This document shows, in pieces, positions 1 to 6,513 of a stretch of 14,033 bases of DNA. Location of the stretch: assembly GCA_021738605.1 (NCBI GenBank), contig JAIPBY010000040.1, forward strand, positions 1 to 14,033. Direction: 5' to 3'. This DNA is from Chitinophagaceae bacterium (GTDB lineage: Bacteria; Bacteroidota; Bacteroidia; Chitinophagales; Chitinophagaceae). Each line of letters begins with the position of its first letter. Position 1 is the first letter of the stretch. Below the pieces are notes generated by a model, which was not told the DNA's origin, did not search any database, and saw nothing but the letters and a program-made list of their open reading frames with translations. Made by a program: the position numbers and the translations under genes.

Positions 1-947
1 TCTGCCTTGGTAGGTGTTTTGGACTTTACCAGTTCGCCAATCGTGGCAGACTTGGTTGTGTCGGTAGCCTTTGCTGCCTCAGGTGCTGCAGTGGCAGTAT
101 CTTTAACAACAGGGGCACCGGCATAATAATCTTTCAATGCCTTTTCAGCATCGGTGAAAGACTTGTCCAGTTCGCCTATATTGTAAACTTCCCAGAATTG
201 GAGGTTGGCGGTCGCTTGCAAATATTTCCTTACACGCTCAGGATCATCCTTAACGCCGGGAAGTTCAACGGTGATGATGCCTTTGGTTTTGTCCAGCTGA
301 ATGTTGGGTTGTGCAACACCAAACTGGTCAATACGCTTTTGCAATACATTGAAAGTATTGCTGATGGCACCTTCTGCTGATGCTTGTAATTTGGTGATGA
401 CAGTATTGTCGTTGTCTTCGATTTTGACAGTCCTTCCACCGGTACCTGCAAACAAGGTGGCAAGACGGCCGTTAGGATTTTGTGCCTTGTAAGCATTGGC
501 AAACAATGTAATGAAGTCAGCATCGCTGCTTGACTTCTGGCGCATGGCCTCATTGATCGCATTATTAAGACCAGGATCTTTGGAATTGTTGGCTAGGGTT
601 CTGATCAGGCCTTCCAATTCTACCTCTAAAGTTACACTCATACCACCCTGAAGGTCAAGACCAAGATTCAATTCTTGTTCTTTGGCTTTTTGGTAGCTGA
701 TGGCACCTGTAATGCCATATGTCACGGTGTTTTCCCTGGTACTGTCAAGGAGCCTGCGGTACCTTTTGTTGAATTCAAGATCCTTCAACTCTGTATCAGC
801 GTTGGGGAAATTGGCTTTTACAAAAGCCTGGGCTTTGGACTCTTGCTTTTTCTCATGGCTGCGAACAACCCATGTAAAATGCAGTTGGTACACGGAGATC
901 AGGATCAGTGCAATCGCAAAAAAACGAACCAAACCTTTCAGTTGCAT
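1..947 (-). CDS. secDF: Protein translocase SecDF, N-terminal part (runs off the left edge)
   Basis: This is the SecD half of the fused SecDF subunit, an inner-membrane protein that uses the proton-motive force to help SecYEG-exported proteins leave the translocon on the periplasmic side. The ATG at 947-945 opens 315 visible residues. A membrane helix lies at about residues 6-25. The SecD signature LGLDLQGG is at 95-102. The first periplasmic (P1) region follows, with ISNTFNVLQKRIDQFG at about 195-210 and GIITVELPGV at about 223-232. Residues from about 276 to 315 are rich in Ala, Thr and Lys and look like a flexible insertion within the periplasmic part. The reading frame is open to the window edge, so the rest of SecD and the SecF half lie outside. 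The fused form is inferred from the usual arrangement in Bacteroidota and is not seen here. The family call is firm. Confidence 0.95.
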   Translation of the reverse strand, partial: MQLKGLVRFFAIALILISVYQLHFTWVVRSHEKKQESKAQAFVKANFPNADTELKDLEFNKRYRRLLDSTRENTVTYGITGAISYQKAKEQELNLGLDLQGGMSVTLEVELEGLIRTLANNSKDPGLNNAINEAMRQKSSSDADFITLFANAYKAQNPNGRLATLFAGTGGRTVKIEDNDNTVITKLQASAEGAISNTFNVLQKRIDQFGVAQPNIQLDKTKGIITVELPGVKDDPERVRKYLQATANLQFWEVYNIGELDKSFTDAEKALKDYYAGAPVVKDTATAAPEAAKATDTTKSATIGELVKSKTPTKA

Positions 948-978
948 GTTAATTCTAGTTTATGCTTAAAAATTGAAA

Positions 979-994
979 CCCCGATTTATCGGGG
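979..994 (-). other. GC-rich hairpin at the 5' end of the secDF leader
   Basis: CCCCGAT and ATCGGGG form a perfect 7-bp stem around two bases in an AT-rich region. It starts just downstream of the predicted secDF -7 element, so it would form the extreme 5' end of the mRNA. On the minus strand it is followed by GTTTCAATTTTT, which resembles a weak intrinsic terminator. It may protect the 5' end of the message or attenuate transcription. The structure is certain from the sequence; the role is inferred. Confidence 0.5.
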
Positions 995-999
995 GTGCG

Positions 1000-1007
1000 C
1001 AAAGATA
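1000..1007 (-). promoter_or_regulatory. Bacteroidota-type -7 promoter element for secDF
   Basis: Read on the minus strand this is TATCTTTG, an exact match to the TAnnTTTG -7 element used by the primary sigma factor of Bacteroidota. It lies 52 bases upstream of the secDF start. The only nearby -33-like TTG (1023-1021) is about 13 bases away, closer than the usual 19-20, so the -33 element is weak or absent. Transcription would start near 993-996, giving a leader of about 45-50 bases. Confidence 0.6.
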
Positions 1008-1049
1008 GGGATTTTGAGGTCAAAATTTGTTTTGGACCTTTGATTTTTA

Positions 1050-1062
1050 CGGCAGGCTGCCG
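1050..1062. repeat. Short interrupted palindrome between secDF and the aminotransferase gene
   Basis: CGGCAG and CTGCCG flank a single G, giving two 6-bp arms. The site lies in the 183-base gap between the divergent secDF and aminotransferase genes, about 70 bases upstream of the aminotransferase start. It could be a small operator or chance. A near-match to a -7 element on the plus strand (TAACTTTC at about 1075-1082) lies just downstream. Confidence 0.25.
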
Positions 1063-1130
1063 GGGCAATGTTACTAACTTTCAATACCATTTATTCAAGG
1101 ACTTTTTTAACTTCGCCAAAATTTTATAGC

Positions 1131-2321
1131 ATGAAACTTTCTTCTCGCCTCGATCTCTTTGCAGAACCGGAAACACTGAAAATGGCCAAACTGGGCAGGG
1201 AATTGAGAGCAAAAGGAATTGATGTGATCGATCTTTCCCTTGGAGAGCCAGATTTTGACACGCCTGATCATATCAAATCTGCCCTGAAAAAGGCAGTTGA
1301 TGACAATTATAGCCATTATACACCCGTAGCAGGCTACCCAGACCTCAGAGAAGCGGTGTGCACAAAATTAAAGCGTGACAACAACCTTGATTACAAGCCA
1401 GAAAATATTTTGGTGTCTACCGGTGCCAAGCAGAGCTTGGCCAATGTGGTGATGGCCATCGTCAACAAAGGCGACGATGTGGTTATCCCAACGCCTTACT
1501 GGGTAACCTACTCAGAAATTGTCAAGCTTGCAGAAGGAAAAGTTACCCTTGTGCGTACTTCTATTGAGAATAAATACAAGCTGACAGCGGAAGAACTGGA
1601 GGCCGCACTTACCCCAACTACTTCACTTTTCATCTTTTCATCACCTTGTAACCCGAGTGGATCTGTTTATACCAAGGAAGAGCTGGCTGCTTTGGCAGAA
1701 GTTTTCAGGAAATACCCCGATGTATTCATCATTTCTGATGAGATCTATGAGTACATCAATTTTGTTGGCAAGCACGAGAGCATTGCCCAGTTTGAGGACC
1801 TGAAAGACAGGATCATCATCATCAATGGCCTCAGCAAGGGATATGCCATGACAGGGTACAGGTTGGGATACATTGCTGCGAATCCGGATGTAATCAAGGC
1901 TTGTGAGAAGCTGCAAGGCCAATATACAAGCGGAACCAATGCCGTAACCCAGCGTGGTGCCATTGCCGCCCTGACCGGAGATTTGGCCCCCAGCGTTGCA
2001 ATGAACAAGGAATTCGGTCGCAGGAGAGAGCGCATGCTGGGTCTTTTGAAGGCCATTCCTGGTATCCAGATAGCAGAACCAGATGGAGCATTTTATGTGT
2101 TTCCTGTGGTTACAGCCTATTTTGGAAAGAAAAATGGGGAAGAGCTGATCAAGGATGCCGACGATTTGTGCATGTACCTCCTGAATACTGCTCATGTGTC
2201 TACGGTTACCGGTAGGGCCTTTGGTGAACCAACCTGTATCAGGATTTCATTTGCCAACAGCATGCAGAAAATTGAAGATGCCATGGCAAGAATTACTGCT
2301 GCTTTGGCCAACCTTAGTTAA
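1131..2321 (+). CDS. Pyridoxal-phosphate aminotransferase, class I (aspartate/prephenate aminotransferase type)
   Basis: A cytoplasmic fold-type I PLP enzyme of 396 residues, the usual length for the subgroup Ib aspartate aminotransferases. It probably transfers the amino group between aspartate (or another amino acid or prephenate) and 2-oxoglutarate. Visible motifs: SLGEPDFDTP at about 36-45, TGAKQSLAN at 97-105 (K100 matches the lysine that helps choose acidic substrates in Ib enzymes), NPSG at 174-177, SDEIYEYI at 202-209 with the PLP-ring aspartate D203, and GLSKGYAMTGYRLGY at 233-247 with the Schiff-base lysine K236. The start at 1131 is preferred because MKLSSRLDLF matches where the family begins. 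The frame opens 21 codons earlier at 1068, but that extension (MLLTFNTIYSRTF...) does not resemble the family and covers leader sequence. The fold is certain; exact substrate is not. It stands alone between secDF and the adhesin gene. Confidence 0.93.
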   Translation: MKLSSRLDLFAEPETLKMAKLGRELRAKGIDVIDLSLGEPDFDTPDHIKSALKKAVDDNYSHYTPVAGYPDLREAVCTKLKRDNNLDYKPENILVSTGAKQSLANVVMAIVNKGDDVVIPTPYWVTYSEIVKLAEGKVTLVRTSIENKYKLTAEELEAALTPTTSLFIFSSPCNPSGSVYTKEELAALAEVFRKYPDVFIISDEIYEYINFVGKHESIAQFEDLKDRIIIINGLSKGYAMTGYRLGYIAANPDVIKACEKLQGQYTSGTNAVTQRGAIAALTGDLAPSVAMNKEFGRRRERMLGLLKAIPGIQIAEPDGAFYVFPVVTAYFGKKNGEELIKDADDLCMYLLNTAHVSTVTGRAFGEPTCIRISFANSMQKIEDAMARITAALANLS

Positions 2322-2367
2322 TTTATTTAACACAATTTATTGAGCGCAAGTGCGTTAAATGTTTTTC

Positions 2368-2403
2368 CTTTGCAGATATGTCTAATTTGACATATCTGCA
2401 AAG
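2368..2403. repeat. Perfect 15-bp inverted repeat with 6-base loop
   Basis: The left arm CTTTGCAGATATGTC (2368-2382) and right arm GACATATCTGCAAAG (2389-2403) are exact reverse complements around the loop TAATTT. The site is 46 bases after the aminotransferase stop and 20 bases before the start of the adhesin gene. T runs flank it on the left (GTTTTT, 2361-2366) and more weakly on the right (TTTAAC). It could be a terminator for the aminotransferase gene, a leader structure of the downstream mRNA, or an operator. A weak -7-like TTCCTTTG at 2365-2372 overlaps the left arm, which would favour the last two. The repeat is certain; the role is not. Confidence 0.6.
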
Positions 2404-2423
2404 TTTAACAGAATGTACTTGGA

Positions 2424-5400
2424 ATGATGCCTAGAAGTTTTCTCTTCCTTCTTTTACTATCCATCAATATGATTGCTCTGGGGCAGGGGCAAAATGTTAA
2501 AATTACGCCTGGTGACAGCACTATCTGCAAGGGGCAATCCATTCGATACAATGCATTTTTGTACAAAGGCAGCTTCCAGTTCATCGGTTCCTATGACGGA
2601 AAGGACTATTTTATGGATACCGTATCCAGGAGTTGGACCGATGCAAGGTTGGCTGCTCAAGGAAATGGAATGGATCTTTGGGTGATAGATAGCGTTCAAG
2701 AAAACGATGCTGTATATAACATGATCCCGCGGAGAACCCAGCCCAATACTTTTTTTTGGTTTGGTCTTTTTCAGGATCCAATCCTGGAGGCAGCGGGCAC
2801 TTCTTCCAGCGGTTGGAAATGGCTGGATGGCAGGTCATTGGACACTACTTTTAAGTATTGGTACAACAGCCCGCCTTTCGTTGAGCCGGATGATGTGTTC
2901 CAATCTTCCATAGGGGCCAATCATGCCGCCATGGGCTTAAACAATGTTGGTTCAAGGTGGAGTGATATGACCAATGTCTTTTCATCGCTTTTCAAGGGGC
3001 ATGCCATCGCTGAAGTAAACAAAAGTCCACTGATCCTTGAATGGTCTAATGGGGAAACCAATACCGGATCCATCAATGTTACCCCTCTCTCAACCCAATC
3101 CTACTTTCTCGACATTACTTATGGTGGCAACAAAACCAGAAGCAATTCTAGCTTGGTAACGGTAAGCCAAGCCAAGGCCAGTGCTTCATTTTCAGTTGAA
3201 ACAAGTTCTGATACCTGCCTCAATAGCAATAATGTTGTATTCACCAATACATCTGTTTCTACTGATCCAACCAATACCACTTATGAATGGAATTTTGGGG
3301 ATGGTAACAAATCAACCCAATATTCTCCCACATTCCAATATGGCGGTTCGCAAATTTATACAGCAACACTTACTGCTAGGGATATCAATGGCTGCGAGAC
3401 TTTTGCATCAAGGGCTGTTACAATCAAGCCTTCTCCTTTGATTCCTGTTATAACATTCCCATCTGGAGGAAATGTTTTTTGTGCAGGAGATTCCGTTGTT
3501 TTGAGCACTGTTGTTGTTCAGCCTGATCCTTCTGCTTCTTTCGTTTGGTATCGCAATACTGTAGTTGCTGGTAATGGAAGAGTACTGGTGGCAAAAACAA
3601 GTGGTACTTATCTGTTGGAGTGCACCAATTTGGATGGGTGTGCCAACCGGATATCTGTAAATGTTATAGTAAATAGTCTTCCATCCAAACCTGCCCTGAC
3701 CATTGTCAACGGGTTTTCAAATGTTGTTTGTCAGCTGGACAGCAGTTATTTGCAATCTTCAACTGCCATCAACATAACCAAATTCAATTGGTATAATGGG
3801 GGTGCTCAGTCTCCATCTCTACTATCCAATGCTTCACTTAGAAATTATTATGCTAAGGCTCCAGTCTCCATGGGCAACAGCCTCGTACTTACAAGTTTTT
3901 TCGTAAGGTCAATTGACGACAATGGCTGTATTTCGCCATTGTCTGATTCCGTTGTGATTACATTCAAGCCATCTCCAGTTGTTGATCTAAGTGTCCTGTC
4001 AGGCAAAACCATCTTTTGTGAGGGCGATTCAACAAGACTGATTGCCAGTTCAAAGTCATCTGGCAATACCTATCAATGGAGGCGTGATCTCACTAACCTG
4101 GTTTCTCCTGATTCCTTTTTTGTAGCAAAAATAACAGGGTCATATGGTCTGTCACTTACAAATTCTTTTGGATGTTCTGCTTCATCTAATGTGATAACAG
4201 TATTGGCAAATAAATATCCAATTGTTCCAGTAATTATTCCAGATGCAAATGCTGCAGAAGTGTTAACTGATGGAACAGTGAATATTTGTACTGGATCAAA
4301 CCTTAATTTACGGACAGCCAATATTGTAGGTGGAATATATCAATGGTTCAGAGATGGAGTAGCCATGTTTCCACCTGGAATCAATTCAAGTATAATTGTA
4401 AATGCGGCAGCAAAATACCAGGTATTGGTTTCTGCAAATGGATGTACCTCTACCTCTGCAGAAACCCTTGTTGGATTACTGCCACTGCCAACCGGTTCTT
4501 TAATTGCCCCTTCAACCAATTCCATTTGCGAAGGATACACAGTATCATTGAGTGCATCTGGTGCATTTGGATACCAATGGTATTTCAACAACAGCCAGCT
4601 TGCAGGTGCGGTGCAGTCTTCATACATTGCCAAAGGTCCGGGCTTGTACAAGGTTGAATTTTCAACCAACAAGGGGTGTAAAAAAATGAGTACGAATTTT
4701 GTTAATCTGGTTACAATCAAAAAGCCAACAGTGCTTTTCACCAATGATTTGTATTGTATCAATGTTGCTTCCAGTTTTACCAATAAATCTGAGACTTCTA
4801 AAAGTGGTTCTGTAGGCTATTCCTGGAGGTTTCAAAATGGGGTTATTGATACCAATTTCAACGCATCTCACGTTTTTCCAACATCGGGTAACTACAGGGT
4901 GGCTTTGAGGGTAATACCCAAGGATTGCCCTCAGCTTTCTGATTCAAGTGTCATGGTCATCAGGGTTGATGCTCCTCCTAAAGGTATTTCTTATTTCCCC
5001 ATCAATGCAATGGCAGGAAAACCCATTAGCCTTGTTGCCCGTGCAATTGGTGATGTCTACCAATGGAGACCCTCAACAGGCTTAAACAGCGCATTTATTC
5101 GTTTGCCCATATTGAATCCAACCACAGAGCAGTTATATACAGTCAATATCACCAACCGTGCTGGATGTAATGTGATTGATTCACAATTGGTGAGAGTTTT
5201 TGATGAATCAGAGATCTATGTTGCTGGCGGGTTTACTCCTAACCGGGATGGTAAAAATGACAGGGTTTATCCGATTGCAGTTGGCGTATCCGTTTTCTAC
5301 TCATTCAAGATATTCAACCGATGGGGTAACCTGGTTTTTGAATCCAATTCGCTGGATCCAGACCTGGGTTGGGATGGCTCTTTTAAAGGAAAGGATCAGC

Positions 5401-5489
5401 CTGCGGGCACCTATACCTGGGTGGTATATGGAATTGGTCAGACAGGGAAACCCATCAGTAAATCAGGATCGGTGGTATTAATCAGATAA
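2424..5489 (+). CDS. Secreted multidomain adhesin-like protein: C-type-lectin-like, PKD and Ig-like repeats, T9SS type B sorting domain
   Basis: A 1021-residue protein predicted to be exported and attached at or released from the cell surface by the type IX secretion system. A signal peptide covers about residues 1-22, ending ALGQG. A C-type-lectin-like domain lies at about 50-198, with WTDARLAA (71-78), DLWVIDSVQEN (84-94), FWFGL (111-115), GWKWLDG (130-136), EPDD (154-157) and RWSD (178-181). It contains no cysteines. A PKD domain at about 252-336 carries YEWNFGDG (287-294). Ig-like repeats follow to about 766, opening with C-x-G-type motifs at 353, 532, 622 and 702. A second PKD-like domain is at about 768-850. 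The CHU_C/gliding-motility-type C-terminal domain is at about 929-1021, with FTPNRDGKND (937-946), IFNRWGNLVFES (963-974) and DQPAGTYTW (991-999). Tandem ATGs at 2424 and 2427 make the start ambiguous by one codon. The ligand is unknown. Confidence 0.9.
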   Translation: MMPRSFLFLLLLSINMIALGQGQNVKITPGDSTICKGQSIRYNAFLYKGSFQFIGSYDGKDYFMDTVSRSWTDARLAAQGNGMDLWVIDSVQENDAVYNMIPRRTQPNTFFWFGLFQDPILEAAGTSSSGWKWLDGRSLDTTFKYWYNSPPFVEPDDVFQSSIGANHAAMGLNNVGSRWSDMTNVFSSLFKGHAIAEVNKSPLILEWSNGETNTGSINVTPLSTQSYFLDITYGGNKTRSNSSLVTVSQAKASASFSVETSSDTCLNSNNVVFTNTSVSTDPTNTTYEWNFGDGNKSTQYSPTFQYGGSQIYTATLTARDINGCETFASRAVTIKPSPLIPVITFPSGGNVFCAGDSVVLSTVVVQPDPSASFVWYRNTVVAGNGRVLVAKTSGTYLLECTNLDGCANRISVNVIVNSLPSKPALTIVNGFSNVVCQLDSSYLQSSTAINITKFNWYNGGAQSPSLLSNASLRNYYAKAPVSMGNSLVLTSFFVRSIDDNGCISPLSDSVVITFKPSPVVDLSVLSGKTIFCEGDSTRLIASSKSSGNTYQWRRDLTNLVSPDSFFVAKITGSYGLSLTNSFGCSASSNVITVLANKYPIVPVIIPDANAAEVLTDGTVNICTGSNLNLRTANIVGGIYQWFRDGVAMFPPGINSSIIVNAAAKYQVLVSANGCTSTSAETLVGLLPLPTGSLIAPSTNSICEGYTVSLSASGAFGYQWYFNNSQLAGAVQSSYIAKGPGLYKVEFSTNKGCKKMSTNFVNLVTIKKPTVLFTNDLYCINVASSFTNKSETSKSGSVGYSWRFQNGVIDTNFNASHVFPTSGNYRVALRVIPKDCPQLSDSSVMVIRVDAPPKGISYFPINAMAGKPISLVARAIGDVYQWRPSTGLNSAFIRLPILNPTTEQLYTVNITNRAGCNVIDSQLVRVFDESEIYVAGGFTPNRDGKNDRVYPIAVGVSVFYSFKIFNRWGNLVFESNSLDPDLGWDGSFKGKDQPAGTYTWVVYGIGQTGKPISKSGSVVLIR

Positions 5490-5490
5490 A

Positions 5491-6498
5491 ATGAAGATGA
5501 TAAAACACTACATATCGCTGGTTTTCATTTTTCTGCTTCCTTTTGCTTCAGAAGCACAGGATCCACATTATTCACAATATTTCAACGCTCCGCTTTCCCT
5601 GAATCCTGCATTCACAGGGTATTATGATGGGAAGCACCGTCTTGCCACCAATTTTAGAAACCAGTGGATGGGCGCTGGTGATCCGTTTACAACTGCAACC
5701 ATTAGTTTCGACACGAGAATGTTGGCGCAGCAAATGGACAAGAGTATGCTTGGTGTTGGCCTTGTTTTGATGGGTGACAGAACAGCTACAGGAGCTTACA
5801 ACAGCAATTATGCCAGCTTGTCAACTGCCTATCACCAGTCATTGGACGAGGAAGGGTTTCAACATTTAGCGGTTGGTTTTCAGGGAAGTTTAGGTACGAG
5901 GATGCTTGATTACAACCGGATCTCATTCAACAATCAATTTGCCAGCAGGGGATTTGATCTTTCGCTCTCCAACAACGAAAATTTTGTTACCAGGAGAAGT
6001 GCTTATGTTGATTTCAATTTTGGGTTGATGTACAATTACCTGAAAGACAGAAACAGGTTTTTCATTGGTACGTCATATTACCATATCAATCAACCCAAGA
6101 TGAGTTTTTTGGGCAATGATGAATATATGTTGCCTGCAAGAGCGACCGTTCATGCAGGCGCATCATTTTTGGTTGGAGCACAAGGGGAATTGTTTCTCAG
6201 CGGGCAATTCATGAATCAAGCCGGTGTAAACAGTACCACTTTGGGATTTGCTTATGGATATAGTCCTTATCAAATGGATGATAACAATGTATTCTACGCA
6301 GGGTTGTTTTATAGAAACCAGGATGCTGTTTACCCTTATCTGGGATATCTGTTAAATGGTGTACAGATTGGATTGAGCTATGATATAAACACCTCTGGCA
6401 TTCAAACGGGTAACCGCAGGAACAAGAGTTTTGAACTTTCTGTTATTTATCACTTCTTTGATCCTAATTCTACCAGAAGGGTTATGCCCTGGTATTGA
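5491..6498 (+). CDS. PorP/SprF family type IX secretion outer-membrane protein
   Basis: A 335-residue predicted outer-membrane beta-barrel of the PorP/SprF family. Members bind peptidoglycan-linked T9SS parts or help export particular substrates with type B sorting domains (known for SprF and SprB). Residues 1-22 form a signal peptide ending SEA, followed by the family signature QDPHYSQYFNAPLSLNPAFTG at 23-43. Alternating aromatic and polar strands continue to the C-terminus, which ends PWY. The gene starts one base after the stop of the adhesin gene, so the two are almost certainly co-transcribed and probably translationally coupled. A second ATG at 5497 is a possible start. The family call is strong; the role as a dedicated partner of the upstream protein is inferred from context. 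Confidence 0.92.
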   Translation: MKMIKHYISLVFIFLLPFASEAQDPHYSQYFNAPLSLNPAFTGYYDGKHRLATNFRNQWMGAGDPFTTATISFDTRMLAQQMDKSMLGVGLVLMGDRTATGAYNSNYASLSTAYHQSLDEEGFQHLAVGFQGSLGTRMLDYNRISFNNQFASRGFDLSLSNNENFVTRRSAYVDFNFGLMYNYLKDRNRFFIGTSYYHINQPKMSFLGNDEYMLPARATVHAGASFLVGAQGELFLSGQFMNQAGVNSTTLGFAYGYSPYQMDDNNVFYAGLFYRNQDAVYPYLGYLLNGVQIGLSYDINTSGIQTGNRRNKSFELSVIYHFFDPNSTRRVMPWY

Positions 6499-6513
6499 TC
6501 ATACCTTACCAGG
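6488..6513. repeat. Inverted repeat spanning the stops of two convergent genes
   Basis: CCTGGTA (6488-6494) and TACCAGG (6507-6513) form a 7-bp stem around 12 bases. An alternative inner stem, GGTAT with ATACC (6491-6495 and 6501-6505), excludes the first. The arms are the last codons of the PorP-like gene (Pro-Trp-Tyr-stop) and of the GGT-like gene (Ala-Trp-stop), which are 7 bases apart. No U-rich tract follows on either strand, so it is at best a poor intrinsic terminator. It may still separate converging transcripts. Confidence 0.4.

Noticed and set aside
1018..1038. Imperfect inverted repeat GGTCAAAA...TTTTGGACC upstream of secDF
   Set aside because: It has a one-base bulge and sits in an A/T-rich stretch where such symmetry is common; not strong enough to list as a site.
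1068..1130. Upstream ATG extending the aminotransferase by 21 residues
   Set aside because: The extension does not match the family N-terminus, which begins at the MKLSSRLDLF start.
1641..2195. 184-residue open frame on the minus strand within the aminotransferase gene
   Set aside because: It is antisense to motifs of a secure PLP enzyme and has no protein signature of its own.
3430..4760. Ig-like repeats of the adhesin considered as DNA-level tandem repeats
   Set aside because: The repeats are recognisable only at protein level (C-x-G and QW-type motifs); the DNA copies are too diverged to be a recombining repeat array.
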